Program-made: the position numbers and the translations under genes
Part shown: positions 1 to 9,009 of the stretch, in pieces
Layout: each line of letters starts with the position of its first letter
Position numbering within the stretch: the first letter of the stretch is position 1
NCBI GenBank assembly: GCA_027486725.1
Contig: JAIXOP010000002.1
Location: forward strand, 1 to 64,000
Direction of reading: 5' to 3'
DNA: 64,000 nucleotides
From: Burkholderiales bacterium
GTDB lineage: Bacteria > Pseudomonadota > Gammaproteobacteria > Burkholderiales > Burkholderiaceae_A
Notes under the pieces: generated by a model
What the model was told of the DNA's origin: nothing
The model's database searches: none
Seen by the model: only the letters and a program-made list of their open reading frames with translations

Positions 1-52
1 CTTCGGTCACAACAGAAATCGACTCCATATCACTCCTAAGACATAGTCATAA

Positions 53-74
53 GCCTAGACGTATGCCTAGGCGT
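53..74. repeat. Tandem 12-bp repeat upstream of the transporter remnant
   Basis: Two copies of GCCTAGRCGT lie at 53-62 and 65-74, a 12-base period; the second contains the palindrome GCCTAGGC. They sit at the apparent 5' end of the EamA remnant and could be half-sites for a regulator. That role is inference; only the repeat is seen. Confidence 0.4.
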
Positions 75-968
75 TACTCAAAAGCACTATGTCCGGTCGA
101 AATGGGGGCTGCTCCAGGCGGCTCATTCCTGTTCATGCGCATGGCAGCATCAGTGGTCGGCCCAGCATGGCTGATCTTGGCTCGTGTCGGCTTGGCGGCT
201 ATTTTCTTGTGGATGGTCGCCACGTGGTTCAAAAAGGAGCTACAGGCATCACAGTAGTGGCGGCACTATCTTGTGCTCGGGTTTTTCAACTCGGCGCTGC
301 CATTCCTCCTCTTTGCCTATGCGGCTCAAACCATCTCTGCATTGCTGCTTTCCATCTTGAACGCAACCGCCCCGATGTGGGCCGCGGTTATCGCAAGGGT
401 GTGGCTCAAATCAGAGCTCTCGATGTCCAAGTGGGTGGGGATGAGTATTGGACTAGCGGGCGTGGCCGTATTGGCCGGTGTTGAATCGATGACGTTGCCT
501 ACGGGCGGCATGTGGGCCATTGCTGCTGGTCTTGCCGCGACGCTCTCCTACGGCATTGCAACCAACTACACCAAGGTGGCGCCCAATGTCGAGTCGTTTT
601 CGAACGCACATGGAAGCATGTGGGCGGCGACCCTGGTCATAATCCCCGTGGCGTTGGCGACGCCTGTGCCGGCCGAGGTTCCACTGGTCCCGACAGGGCT
701 GGCCGTGCTGGCTTTGGCGATTGTCTGCAGCGGTTTTGCGTATCTGATCTATTTCCGCCTGATCGCAGATTTCGGTGGGGTCTCTGCACTCACGGTCACA
801 TTTCTTAGTCCCGTATTCGGCACCTTGTGGGGTGCTTGGCTCCTGGGCGAGCCGGTCACATGGGCAACCGCAGTCGGCGGGCTGTTGGTAGTCCTGGGTA
901 CTGCCAAGGTCACGGGGTTCTCGCCGATGGCATTGTTTGGCCGTACCAAGCAGGAAGGAACTACATAA
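63..968 (+). pseudogene. EamA/DMT family transporter, broken
   Basis: The translation matches the EamA (drug/metabolite transporter) family of inner-membrane exporters. GGSFLFMRMAA is the usual end of the first helix and start of the second, and NSALPFLLFAYAA, LNATAPMWAA and FLSPVFGTLWGAWLLGE are typical. The frame is interrupted by an in-frame TAG at 255-257, and coding resemblance continues in the same frame to 968. The N-terminus is also damaged: a hydrophobic first helix should precede GGSFLF, but the frame from ATG 63 encodes a short polar stretch. The downstream AraC-methyltransferase gene starts within its stop codon (TAATG, 966-970), so the two were probably one operon. Base composition is less GC-rich than the rest of the window, hinting at transfer. 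A sequencing error could explain the stop but not easily the N-terminus. Confidence 0.8.
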
Positions 969-1825
969 TGGCGCGCGATCTAAGCGCCCGGCACTACCAG
1001 ACCGTGGAAAGGGCTATCGGTTTTATCCGCAACAACCTGCGACAGCAGCCGACGCTTGAGGAGATTGCTCAAGCAGTGCACATGAGCCCGTTTCACCTTC
1101 AACGCGTTTTCTCTGAGTGGGCTGGGCTCTCTCCCAAGCGTTTCTTGCAGTACGTCACCAAAGAACACGCCAAGGCGTCGCTTTTAAGATCCAGGACCGT
1201 GTTGGAGGTTGCCGATGACCTGGGCATGAGCAGCAGCAGCCGGCTGCACGACCTGATGGTGACGTCCGAGGCCATGACGCCCGGTGAGGTCCAGTCCTTG
1301 GGTAACGGACTGCACGTGGGTTTCGGCATGGGGGATTCACCCTTCGGGGCGGTATGTCTTGCCTGGACTCCACGCGGTATTTGCCACTTTGCTTTTCTTG
1401 ATCAGTCGTCGCAGGACCATGAGGCTAGTTTGCTTTTAACCTGGCCACGGGCCCGGTTTGAACGTGATGATAAGAAAGCCCGAGAATGGCTAGACGAAAT
1501 CTTTCCAGCGACCCCCGGCCGCGGGTGCATCCACCTTGTTTTGCGAGGGACGAATTTTCAGATCAAGGTCTGGGAGGCGATGATTCATACCCGTCCGGGT
1601 CAAGTCTTGTCGTACGGCCAGGTGGCTGAACGCATCGGACACCCACGTGCTCACCGTGCGGTGGGCACCGCGCTGTCGCTCAACGACATCGGTTACTTGA
1701 TCCCTTGCCATCGCGTTATCCAGGAGTCTGGAGGGATCGGACAGTACCGATGGAACACCGAACGGAAGATCGCAATGCTGGCCTGGGAGCATGGCCTCAG
1801 CGAGGGATTCGCCGGCTCTGCCTAG
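968..1825 (+). CDS. AraC-type HTH / methylated-DNA-protein cysteine methyltransferase fusion (Ada-like)
   Basis: This 285-residue protein has an AraC helix-turn-helix domain at about residues 10-105 (IGFIRNNLRQQPTLEEIAQ, then MSPFHLQRVFSEW). An O6-alkylguanine methyltransferase domain follows, with the active-site motif IPCHRVI near residue 245 and upstream LSYGQVAERIG. It should transfer alkyl groups from O6-methylguanine to its own cysteine and may regulate its neighbours. Compared with E. coli Ada it lacks the N-terminal zinc/methylphosphotriester domain, so methyl sensing would have to run through the C-terminal cysteine. The ATG overlaps the stop of the transporter remnant. Longer in-frame starts exist inside that gene but fit no homology. 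Confidence 0.9.
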   Translation: MARDLSARHYQTVERAIGFIRNNLRQQPTLEEIAQAVHMSPFHLQRVFSEWAGLSPKRFLQYVTKEHAKASLLRSRTVLEVADDLGMSSSSRLHDLMVTSEAMTPGEVQSLGNGLHVGFGMGDSPFGAVCLAWTPRGICHFAFLDQSSQDHEASLLLTWPRARFERDDKKAREWLDEIFPATPGRGCIHLVLRGTNFQIKVWEAMIHTRPGQVLSYGQVAERIGHPRAHRAVGTALSLNDIGYLIPCHRVIQESGGIGQYRWNTERKIAMLAWEHGLSEGFAGSA

Positions 1826-1908
1826 TTAGAATCCCCGACGTCACCAAAAAACGATGCTTTTTGACCTGAGCAAGTTATCTATACAGACCCTTTTGGGCCG
1901 CCAAAAAC

Positions 1909-1932
1909 AAAAAGGCCCTTTCGGGCCTTTTT
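1909..1932. terminator. Bidirectional intrinsic terminator
   Basis: A perfect 10-bp stem (AAAAAGGCCC, loop TTTC, GGGCCTTTTT) is flanked by a T-run on the plus strand and an A-run on the left. It can stop both the plus-strand methyltransferase transcript and the convergent minus-strand modC transcript. Confidence 0.85.
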
Positions 1933-1956
1933 TGTTGCCGATGTTGTCGGATGGAA

Positions 1957-3078
1957 TCAGTTCTTGGTCAAGGCCACCGACTTGATCAAGGCCCAGACTG
2001 CCGATCCCTCGCGCAGGCCCAGTGCCCCGGCCGATTTTTGAGTGATGCGCGCCACCAGCCGTTGATCTTGCAGCCGCAGCACCAGCAGGCAGCTCGCGGG
2101 GTGGCGGTCGCGATGAATCGACTCCAGGGTGCCCCGCACCATGTTTTGAATCGAGCAGTCGGCGGGGCGGCAGAGCGCCAGGCTGATGTCGTTGGCCTGC
2201 ACGTGCAGGCGGACTTCGGTTCCGATGGGCAGGTCTTGCATGCGCACCCAGAACTGCTGACCATCGGCCTCCACACAACTGAGGTGATGCAGGGGCTCGT
2301 GGGCAAGCAGACGGCCACGCAGGACGGTGCCGGCCTCGCTGCCGACCGAGGCCGCAAAGCGCGGGTTCGACAGCACCGACGACATCGGCCCATGGGAAAC
2401 CACGCGCCCCGACTCGAGCAGCACCACATGATCGGCAACACGCGTGAGCTCCTCCATCGTGTGCGTCACATACAGCATTGGAATTCCCGCTTCCTGGTTC
2501 AGGCGCTCGAGCCAGGGAAGAATCTCCTGTCGGCGGGCCACATCGAGCGACGCCAGTGGCTCATCCATCAGCAGAATTCTCGGCTGGGTCGCCAAGGCCC
2601 TGGCGATGGCCACCCGCTGACGCTCGCCCCCCGACAGGCTGGCCACGTCCCGGTGCAGCAGGTGGCCGATGCCCAGAAGGGCGATGGCGGAATCGAGGGC
2701 CTCGGCAGCACCCGGCCGACGGACCCGTTCCACACCAAAGCGCAGATTCGCCCAGACGCTGAGATGCTCAAAAAGGCTGGCCTCTTGAAACACATAGCCA
2801 AGATCCCGCTGGTGGGTAGGAACCCAGCGCCGCGACGCCGAATCCTGCCAGATGGTCTGGCCGAGCCTCACCACGCCGGTGGCGCGCTCAAGGCCAGCCA
2901 CGCATCGCAGGACTGTGGTCTTTCCCGATCCCGAGGGACCAAACAGCACCGTCACCCCGTGGGCGGGGAGGTCGATGTCGAGATCGAGGCGGAAATCGGG
3001 TCGGCTGAGTTGCAGCCGCAGCACCAGCCCCTCGGAGTCCGTGGCGACGGCGGCCGAGCGCTCTGGCTGCGCGCTCAC
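1957..3078 (-). CDS. modC: Molybdate ABC transporter ATP-binding protein ModC
   Basis: This 373-residue ATPase energises molybdate import with ModA and ModB. Walker A is GPSGSGKTT, the Q-loop lies in [14 protein letters not shown], the ABC signature is [15 protein letters not shown] and Walker B is [12 protein letters not shown]. The last roughly 130 residues form a TOBE-type molybdate-binding regulatory domain. The start is a GTG (3076-3078) overlapping the modB TGA, typical of translational coupling. The frame stays open upstream through modB, but that stretch has no homology. Order on the minus strand is modA, modB, modC, ending at the terminator near 1,920. Confidence 0.93.
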   Translation of the reverse strand: MSAQPERSAAVATDSEGLVLRLQLSRPDFRLDLDIDLPAHGVTVLFGPSGSGKTTVLRCVAGLERATGVVRLGQTIWQDSASRRWVPTHQRDLGYVFQEASLFEHLSVWANLRFGVERVRRPGAAEALDSAIALLGIGHLLHRDVASLSGGERQRVAIARALATQPRILLMDEPLASLDVARRQEILPWLERLNQEAGIPMLYVTHTMEELTRVADHVVLLESGRVVSHGPMSSVLSNPRFAASVGSEAGTVLRGRLLAHEPLHHLSCVEADGQQFWVRMQDLPIGTEVRLHVQANDISLALCRPADCSIQNMVRGTLESIHRDRHPASCLLVLRLQDQRLVARITQKSAGALGLREGSAVWALIKSVALTKN

Positions 3079-3764
3079 ACCATCACCCGATCGGTCCGGC
3101 GCTTGAGCATCGAGAGCGCAATCAAGACCCCAAAGGAAAAGACCACCATCGCCGCCGCCAGTCCGTGGGCCTGGCTGTACTCCATCGCCTCGACATGGCC
3201 AAAGATCTGGGTCGAGACCACTCGGGTTTGACCGGGAATGTTCCCGCCGATCATCAGCACCACGCCAAACTCTCCCACTGTGTGGGCAAAGCTCAGCACC
3301 GTGGCCGTGAATAGACCTGGCCTGGCCAGCGGCAGTGCCACCGAGAAAAAGGCATTGATGGGGCTTGCCCGCAGGGTGGCCGCGACCTCCATGGGCCGGC
3401 GGCCCACCGCCTCGAAGGCGTATTGGATGGGCTGCACTGCAAAGGGCAGAGAAAACACGACGGAGCCAAACAGCAATCCCCCGAAGGAGAACGACAGGAG
3501 CCCCACGCCCAGCGACTGGGTGATCACGCCGATCCAGCCTTCCGGGCCCAGCAGCACCAGGATGTAGAAGCCCAGCACGGTGGGTGGCAGCACCAGCGGC
3601 AGCATGACCAGGGCGGCGATGGGCGAGCGCCACCGGGACGTGGTCTGCGACAACCACCATGCCAGGGGGGTGGCGATCAACAAAAGAATCGCTGTGGTGA
3701 GGCTGGCAAGCTTGGTGGTGAGGAGAATGGCCTGCCATGCCTCGGGACCCATCGACCAAGTCAT
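3075..3764 (-). CDS. modB: Molybdate ABC transporter permease ModB
   Basis: This 229-residue inner-membrane permease has about five hydrophobic helices. It carries the EAA-type cytoplasmic loop that contacts ModC ([24 protein letters not shown]). [14 protein letters not shown] and [14 protein letters not shown] are characteristic of ModB/CysT permeases. It starts 3 bases after the modA stop, and its TGA overlaps the modC GTG, so the three genes form a tight operon. Confidence 0.93.
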   Translation of the reverse strand: MTWSMGPEAWQAILLTTKLASLTTAILLLIATPLAWWLSQTTSRWRSPIAALVMLPLVLPPTVLGFYILVLLGPEGWIGVITQSLGVGLLSFSFGGLLFGSVVFSLPFAVQPIQYAFEAVGRRPMEVAATLRASPINAFFSVALPLARPGLFTATVLSFAHTVGEFGVVLMIGGNIPGQTRVVSTQIFGHVEAMEYSQAHGLAAAMVVFSFGVLIALSMLKRRTDRVMV

Positions 3765-3767
3765 TGT

Positions 3768-4541
3768 CTAGGGTGCCTCATAGCCGAATGCGCGTATCTT
3801 GGCGCGCGCTGGGTCGGATTTCAGGAACCCAAGCAGGGCCAGGGCTGCTGGCTTGTCCTTGCCCGGCCTGAGCAGAATCGCATCTTGGCGTATCGGGCGG
3901 TGCAGCGTCGCGGGAACCACCCAGACGGATCCCTCGCGCAGCCTCCCCCCTTGAAAGACCTGCGAGACGGCAACAAAACCCGCCATCGCGTTGCCCGAGG
4001 CCACGAATTGATATGCCTGCGCAATGTTGGCGCCCTCGACGAGCTTTGGGGCAATGCTGGCCTGAAGCCCCATGCGCTCCAGCACATCGATGGCGGCTGC
4101 ACCGTAGGGGGCGAGTTTGGGGTTGGCGATGGCCAGTCGGGTTAGGGCCGCAGACCGAAGAATGCTTCCTTCGGCATCGATCAGATTTGGGGTCTTGCTC
4201 CAGAGGGCAAGGCGGCCGGTGGCGTAGGTAAAGCGAGAAGCGGGATCCGCGAGGCCCTCGGAGATGAGCCGCTCGGGCGTCTGCTCATCGGCGGCCAGCA
4301 GCACATCGAAGGGAGCCCCGTTGCGAATCTGGGCGTAGAACTGTCCCGTGGCGCCCACCGACACAGTGATTTTGTGGCCTGTCGTCTGCTCGAAGTCCTC
4401 AGCGAGTGCTTTCATGGGCATCGCGAAATTGGCAGCGGTTGCTACGGTGACTTCGGCAGCCACCGCCACGCTATGGAGTGCCCCGACGACAGCGAGGCCG
4501 GCAAGACATTGGACTGACCGCAGGGTGCTGGGTGACGCCAT
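3768..4541 (-). CDS. modA: Molybdate-binding periplasmic protein ModA
   Basis: This is the 257-residue substrate-binding component of the molybdate importer. A signal peptide of about 28 residues ending near VAVAAEV precedes the mature protein. TVATAANFAMPMKALAEDFEQ and SVGATGQFYAQIRNGAPFDVLLAAD are the oxyanion-binding segments typical of ModA. I chose ATG 4541 because it gives a clean signal peptide; the open frame runs further into the neighbouring lipoprotein gene without homology. No ModE regulator is seen in the window. Confidence 0.92.
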   Translation of the reverse strand: MASPSTLRSVQCLAGLAVVGALHSVAVAAEVTVATAANFAMPMKALAEDFEQTTGHKITVSVGATGQFYAQIRNGAPFDVLLAADEQTPERLISEGLADPASRFTYATGRLALWSKTPNLIDAEGSILRSAALTRLAIANPKLAPYGAAAIDVLERMGLQASIAPKLVEGANIAQAYQFVASGNAMAGFVAVSQVFQGGRLREGSVWVVPATLHRPIRQDAILLRPGKDKPAALALLGFLKSDPARAKIRAFGYEAP

Positions 4542-4581
4542 GGTCCCCAAGGCTAGCACCCTGCGACGAACTCCATACGGC

Positions 4582-5592
4582 TTACTGCAGGATGCCGCCC
4601 ACGTTGGTGAGGGTGGTTCCGAGGGCGTTGGCAGTGCCACTGCTTCCGGTCAGCAGCTCGTTGGCACCGGTGACGGTTTGACCAAGCTCGGAGACCGTGC
4701 CACCCAGAAGGGCCGAAAGCACAGGCACATTGGCGTCTGTGATGGCGTCGCCCAGGGGGGTCAGCAGGCCGCCGCCCAGACCATCCACGAGCAGGGGGGT
4801 GGTGACGGCATCGAGGCCTGCGTCGCCCAGGGCACTGGTCACCATGGTCAGTCCGTCGGAGACCGGAGCCACCACGGTCGAGAGTCCCTCAGTCACCGTC
4901 CCGAGTTCGTCGCTGGTCAGCACTGCATTGAGGCCTTCGATCACGGTCGAGACCACAGGGTCTTGGACTTGGCTCACCACCTCTTGAAGCGGGGTGGCTA
5001 CCAGGCCTGTGACGGGTGCCAGGGGGAAGGAGGAGTCGCCCAGTGCGCCCACGAGCTGCGATGCCTGGTCTAAGACGTTGTTGAGGTTGCTGGTGGTGCC
5101 AGAAAGCCCCGCCACCGAATCACCGATGGGATCGGCGCTGCCGCTGCCCAGGGTTCCGAGACCGGCACTGACAGCATCGCCCGCCACGCCAACGGTGGCG
5201 GTGCCCAGGGTGCTCACGGTCTGCCCGAGTTCGGTGGTCACGGCTCCGCCCAGCACTTGATCCAGGGGGCTGGTCGCGATCTGCTGGCCGACGTCGGTCA
5301 CACCGGCACCCAGAGCCGTCAGCACGCCGCCGTCGGTGGCTCCGTTGCCGTTGCCACCGTTGCCGCCGCCCAAGAGGCCACCACCCAAGAGTCCACCCAG
5401 GCCGCCGTCCAGCGGACCACCGCCGTTGGCTCCGGCATTGCCAGAGCCGTTGCCATTGCTATTGCTATTGCTATTGCCGCCGGCGCAGAAGCCGATGTCT
5501 TCGGCGATGGTCGGGCAGTGGGGGCGGGGAAAGCCGCAGGCGCTGAGGGCCAGAGCGAGGGCGGTGGGTACAACAACGTGGCGAAGATTCAT
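4582..5592 (-). CDS. Gly/Asn-rich repetitive lipoprotein (collagen-like-family type)
   Basis: This 336-residue protein is predicted to be a lipoprotein: the N-terminus MNLRHVVVPTALALALSACG has a lipobox with Cys near residue 19. A short region is followed by a Ser/Asn/Gly tract (about residues 36-80) rich in GGLLGGG and NGNG. The remainder is a low-complexity Ala/Leu/Thr/Val region with recurring motifs such as LGQTV, GLGTL and VTGLV. It resembles proteins often labelled collagen-like repeat-containing in Burkholderiales, although a true Gly-X-Y collagen run is not obvious. ATG 5592 is preceded by a GGAG ribosome site; an upstream in-frame start would bury the lipobox. Function is unknown; a surface or envelope role is inferred. 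Confidence 0.75.
   Translation of the reverse strand: MNLRHVVVPTALALALSACGFPRPHCPTIAEDIGFCAGGNSNSNSNGNGSGNAGANGGGPLDGGLGGLLGGGLLGGGNGGNGNGATDGGVLTALGAGVTDVGQQIATSPLDQVLGGAVTTELGQTVSTLGTATVGVAGDAVSAGLGTLGSGSADPIGDSVAGLSGTTSNLNNVLDQASQLVGALGDSSFPLAPVTGLVATPLQEVVSQVQDPVVSTVIEGLNAVLTSDELGTVTEGLSTVVAPVSDGLTMVTSALGDAGLDAVTTPLLVDGLGGGLLTPLGDAITDANVPVLSALLGGTVSELGQTVTGANELLTGSSGTANALGTTLTNVGGILQ
5449..5478. repeat. In-frame hexanucleotide microsatellite in the lipoprotein gene
   Basis: Hexamers of the form RTTGCC/ATTGCT are tandem here: GTTGCC, three perfect ATTGCT units, then ATTGCC. They encode alternating Asn and Ser/Gly on the minus strand. Because the unit is six bases, slippage would change tract length without a frameshift. 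Confidence 0.7.
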
Positions 5593-5700
5593 GACAACTC
5601 CAAGGAAGTTTGCCCGGATAGTACCCTGAAGCCTAGGGTTCACCCGGATGCCCAATCCCTGGGTCGCCGCTGACCTATAAAACTTTCGCGGATCAATTCG

Positions 5701-6273
5701 TTATTTCGAGACCTTCGTGATCTTCGAGCCCTCGAGCGTGAGGTTGTACATGAGGCCTTCGTTCGAGAACACGAAGCCAATGATCGGCTTCTTTAGGCTT
5801 TCGGAGTCGATCGCGCCGCCAGCACCCAGGGTCGCCAAAGCCACACTGCCATCGACGCCGGCCTTCCAGCCATCGCTGTTTCGGAAGTCCCGCAGGGCCT
5901 TGTCGGTCATGAAGAGCAGGATCTGGCTGCGGGACTGAGCCCCGAGTTGGAAGCCCACCGAGACCGAGGCGAGGTTGTAGTAGGCCACGGTCTTTCCGCC
6001 GATCCGCAGCGCACCCTCACCAAACTCACCGCCGATGCCGATTCCTGCCTTGACGATGCTGGGAAAGACCAACACGCCCACAGCCTTTTGCGCCAACTCG
6101 TGGCCAGCGGGAACCTGGGTTTTGAAGGTGTTGAGGGCCGCTCGGACTTCAGCGTCGATCTCTGCCTTGCTGGCAGCCGATGCTGCACTGGGGGCGAGGC
6201 TCATGCCGGTGATGGCCAGAACCAAGGCCACTGCATGGGCGAAGAATCGGACTCGGGGGGTGGTGGCAGACAT
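5701..6273 (-). CDS. YSC84/SYLF-domain protein, exported
   Basis: This 190-residue protein starts with a signal peptide (about 33 residues, ending SAASAASKA). A SYLF (YSC84-related) domain follows, a fold that binds phosphoinositides in eukaryotes and is of uncertain role in bacterial envelopes. Recognisable segments are AVGVLVFPSIVKAGIGIGGEFGEGAL, YYNLASVSVGFQLGAQSRS, ILLFMTDKALRDF and the C-terminal FVFSNEGLMYNLTLEGSKI. It lies between the patatin gene and the lipoprotein on the same strand. The 108-base gap before the lipoprotein start suggests that gene may have its own promoter. Confidence 0.88.
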   Translation of the reverse strand: MSATTPRVRFFAHAVALVLAITGMSLAPSAASAASKAEIDAEVRAALNTFKTQVPAGHELAQKAVGVLVFPSIVKAGIGIGGEFGEGALRIGGKTVAYYNLASVSVGFQLGAQSRSQILLFMTDKALRDFRNSDGWKAGVDGSVALATLGAGGAIDSESLKKPIIGFVFSNEGLMYNLTLEGSKITKVSK

Positions 6274-6303
6274 GGGGCGCTTCCTGTGATGGGTGGCAGG
6301 GCC

Positions 6304-7545
6304 TCATGTTGTATCACCCCGCAGCCCATCCTTGCCAAAAAACTGCAGAACCTCATCGGCCCGGTAGCGCGCATCGGCCTTTCCAAGCTCGATGAGTGCG
6401 CGCGTGAACGGTGCCTCAAAGAGCAGGTAGCTCAGCAGGGCCTGGCCCTGCGTGGGTCCGGTGGGGGCCTTGTGTCGGCCACCACCGAGCGTGCGCATGA
6501 GGCTCTTGACCGAAATCGGAAGCGAGTCCACGTGCTCGGCGGCGAGATCGTCGATGGATTTGGATGGACAGATCACCAGCAGATCCACATGGCGCAGTGC
6601 CGTGGACCGTCGGTGCTCGGCAGGAATCAGGCGCACGGTCTGGTTGACCCGGGCCATGCGCTCGACGTCCATGGCCAGCGAGTCAAGAAAAATGCTCGAG
6701 AGGCTGTGTCCGGCGATGGTGGCCAGGGTTGGATACTGCTGACTGGGCAGCTGCTCGCGGGCATGGACCTCTTTGGGATGCGCAGCACCCACCACCAGCA
6801 GCCGATCTGCGCCGAGATGGATTGCTGGGGAGATGGGGGAGGTCTGGCGGATCGAGCCGTCGCCAAAGTAGGCCAGCCCCCGGGCCTCTTTGAGCGCGCT
6901 GGGGGGAAAAATGAATGGGATGGCCGCGCTGGCCATCAGGTGCTCGTGGCTGATGGCCTGGGGCTGGGCCACGCGCTGGTTCCGAACCCAGGGCGCGATG
7001 GGTTGACGACTCTGATAGAAGGTGACGTGTTCCCCGGTGCTGTAGCTCGAGGCCGAGATGGCCAGCGCCTCCAGCGCATTGCGCGACAGCAGGTCGGGCA
7101 GGCGGTGCAGGGCGATCTTTTCTTGCAGCAGGGTCCGCAGGGGATCGTTGTTGAGCAGCGACTTTGGGCGCAGCTTGCGCCGTGCCATCAGCCAGCCCAC
7201 CGAGAGCAGTGAGAGCCAGCGAGCGCCAGAGCCGACCATGTCGAGGATGTCCGACTTGTAGACCTGCTCCACGGTGAAATTTCCCCAGACCTCCTCGAGG
7301 TTGGCGATGGCTGCGCGGTGGGCATCGCTGCTGCAGGCGATGGCCGCGGCATTGATGGCGCCGGCCGAGGTTCCACAGACGATTTGATACGGGCTGCGCC
7401 GATCGCGCCGATCGTGGCCCAGAAGTCGAGCAATCTCGGCAAGCACCCCGACCTGATAGGCCGCACGCGCCCCTCCCCCCGAGAGCACAAGGCCGGTTTT
7501 GGGGCGCTGGCGCAGGATGGCGGCCGTGGCGGTATCCATGCCCAA
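6304..7545 (-). CDS. Patatin-like phospholipase
   Basis: This 413-residue protein has the hallmarks of patatin-type Ser-Asp lipases. The oxyanion loop is GGGARAAYQVGVL (about residues 23-35), the nucleophile elbow GTSAG (about 58-62), and the Asp of the dyad lies in DGSIRQTSP. No signal peptide is visible, so it is probably cytoplasmic or membrane-associated. It likely hydrolyses acyl esters of phospholipids; the substrate cannot be inferred. It starts at ATG 7545, or at ATG 7539 two codons later. Confidence 0.9.
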   Translation of the reverse strand: MGMDTATAAILRQRPKTGLVLSGGGARAAYQVGVLAEIARLLGHDRRDRRSPYQIVCGTSAGAINAAAIACSSDAHRAAIANLEEVWGNFTVEQVYKSDILDMVGSGARWLSLLSVGWLMARRKLRPKSLLNNDPLRTLLQEKIALHRLPDLLSRNALEALAISASSYSTGEHVTFYQSRQPIAPWVRNQRVAQPQAISHEHLMASAAIPFIFPPSALKEARGLAYFGDGSIRQTSPISPAIHLGADRLLVVGAAHPKEVHAREQLPSQQYPTLATIAGHSLSSIFLDSLAMDVERMARVNQTVRLIPAEHRRSTALRHVDLLVICPSKSIDDLAAEHVDSLPISVKSLMRTLGGGRHKAPTGPTQGQALLSYLLFEAPFTRALIELGKADARYRADEVLQFFGKDGLRGDTT

Positions 7546-7584
7546 AGTCTAGGCCGCAGCGCAAGGCACTAGAATCGCGAACTT

Positions 7585-8136
7585 ATGCCAATTTCCCCCC
7601 TGATTCGCTTTTATGACTACTCCGGTCGCAGCAGCCGGCTCGAGTACTGGTCGTTCATCGTGCTCTCGATTCCCGCCATCCTCGTGGTGGGTGCCCTCGA
7701 CCTGCAGGGTCGGATCGCAGGAGCTGGCTGGATGGCCCTGGCCTGGCTGGTGGTGCTTCTGCCCCTGACCGTTCGACGGCTGCGGGATGCTGGCTTCTCT
7801 CAGGCATGGATGCTGCTGTCGCCCGCCGGGGTGGTGACCCTGCTGATGTCGCTCTTTCTGGCCCAGATCAATCTGGGGGTCTACTCAGACAGCCTGCTTC
7901 TTGCCCTGATTCTCTGTGGCATGTCGCCCTGGGCATTTCTGGCCTGGCTGCTCACCTGCCCCACGCGGCGCGGCAAGGCCACCGTGGCGCGAACCACCCG
8001 GCGTGCCATGGCCCGCTTTAGGGCCTTGCCCGCGTTTTATTCGCCGAAGCCAGGCTCAGGATCGTTGCCTCGACGGCGGCGGCGGTCATCTCGGGCTGCT
8101 CCATGGGGTAGAGGTGTGAACCCTCCACGCGCATGA
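7585..8136 (+). CDS. DUF805 family membrane protein
   Basis: The 183-residue protein begins with the DUF805 pattern FYDYSGRSSRLEYWSF and PLTVRRLRDAGFSQAWMLL, with four predicted membrane helices. The family is of unknown function. The last 40 or so residues are Arg/Pro/Ser-rich and lie antisense to the end of the convergent hydrolase gene (overlap 8018-8136). That tail is probably a read-through extension rather than a conserved domain. Confidence 0.75.
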   Translation: MPISPLIRFYDYSGRSSRLEYWSFIVLSIPAILVVGALDLQGRIAGAGWMALAWLVVLLPLTVRRLRDAGFSQAWMLLSPAGVVTLLMSLFLAQINLGVYSDSLLLALILCGMSPWAFLAWLLTCPTRRGKATVARTTRRAMARFRALPAFYSPKPGSGSLPRRRRRSSRAAPWGRGVNPPRA

Positions 8137-8869
8137 TTCGGCCGCGGGTGAGCCGCTGATTCAAGGCGAGCCCACCCTGCCGGATCTCTCGCGAATCGAG
8201 GGCCGCCACCAGAGCGAGGGGCACCTCGGGGCGATGCGCGCGGAAATACGCATCGAGGTGATGGGGCAGGCCGTTGTAGATGGCAGTCTCCACATCCCGG
8301 TCAAAGCGCAGGCAGAGCCCCTCCGCGCAGGGCTCAAAGCCTGCATCGAGGTAGTCCTCCAGTGCCTGCGGGTGCCAGGCAGCGAAGACCGGCTTGGCGA
8401 GGAAATGGTCCCGCACCGCCTGCCGGCTAGGCCAGGTGTTTCGGCGCTTTTGGCTAACCGCCCCGGGTGAGATCCGCCCAACAATGCCTGCCTTCTTGGC
8501 GCCCCAGACCAGCCGAGACCGCCAGCCGCTCACCAGCGGGGTGTCGAGCATGATGGCTCCGCGAATGCCCACACCGGCCAGGCTGGTTGCCCGAGTGCCG
8601 AGCATGCCCACCACCATGGCGCTGAGCATGCCGCCCAGGGAGTGGCCCAAAAGCCACACGGGTTTTCCATGCGTCTGCAGATCGTGCTCAATGAACTCCC
8701 GCCATTCGGTCACCAGGTGGGGCCAGTTGCTGGTGACCGGGAGGTCGGGGCGGTGGCCAACTCGGTCGATGGCCTCGACCTCAAAGCCGCGACGGGCAAG
8801 GCTTCGAAAGACCTCGGCATAGGTGCCGCTGGGAAAGCCATTGCCATGGCAGAAGAGGATACGTTCCAT
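8018..8869 (-). CDS. Alpha/beta hydrolase
   Basis: This 283-residue alpha/beta-fold hydrolase has the oxyanion region FCHGNGFPSGTY near the N-terminus. The nucleophile elbow is GHSLGG (about residues 75-80) and the probable catalytic His lies in VEGSHLYPMEQPE near the C-terminus. No signal peptide is seen. The substrate is unknown; the family includes esterases and lipases. It overlaps the convergent DUF805 gene by 119 bases. Confidence 0.85.
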   Translation of the reverse strand: MERILFCHGNGFPSGTYAEVFRSLARRGFEVEAIDRVGHRPDLPVTSNWPHLVTEWREFIEHDLQTHGKPVWLLGHSLGGMLSAMVVGMLGTRATSLAGVGIRGAIMLDTPLVSGWRSRLVWGAKKAGIVGRISPGAVSQKRRNTWPSRQAVRDHFLAKPVFAAWHPQALEDYLDAGFEPCAEGLCLRFDRDVETAIYNGLPHHLDAYFRAHRPEVPLALVAALDSREIRQGGLALNQRLTRGRIMRVEGSHLYPMEQPEMTAAAVEATILSLASANKTRARP

Positions 8870-9009
8870 GGCGCCGTATTATCCACACGCGGGTGCCAAG
8901 GCCGGGTTGTAAGACTTTTACAGGCCCGGGGTCGGCAAGGCAGGGCGCTGCCCCTATGATTCGAAGCAAACAGTTGTTCGATTCGCACAGAACCCTTTGG
9001 AGCTTCCCC

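Noticed and set aside
1951-3231. 426-codon plus-strand open frame
   Set aside because: Antisense to modC and modB, which carry intact ABC motifs; no homology in the plus frame.
1957-3759. Possible 600-residue modB-modC fusion
   Set aside because: modC's frame stays open over modB, but modB is coded in a different frame with clear permease features; the GTG overlapping modB TGA is the better start.
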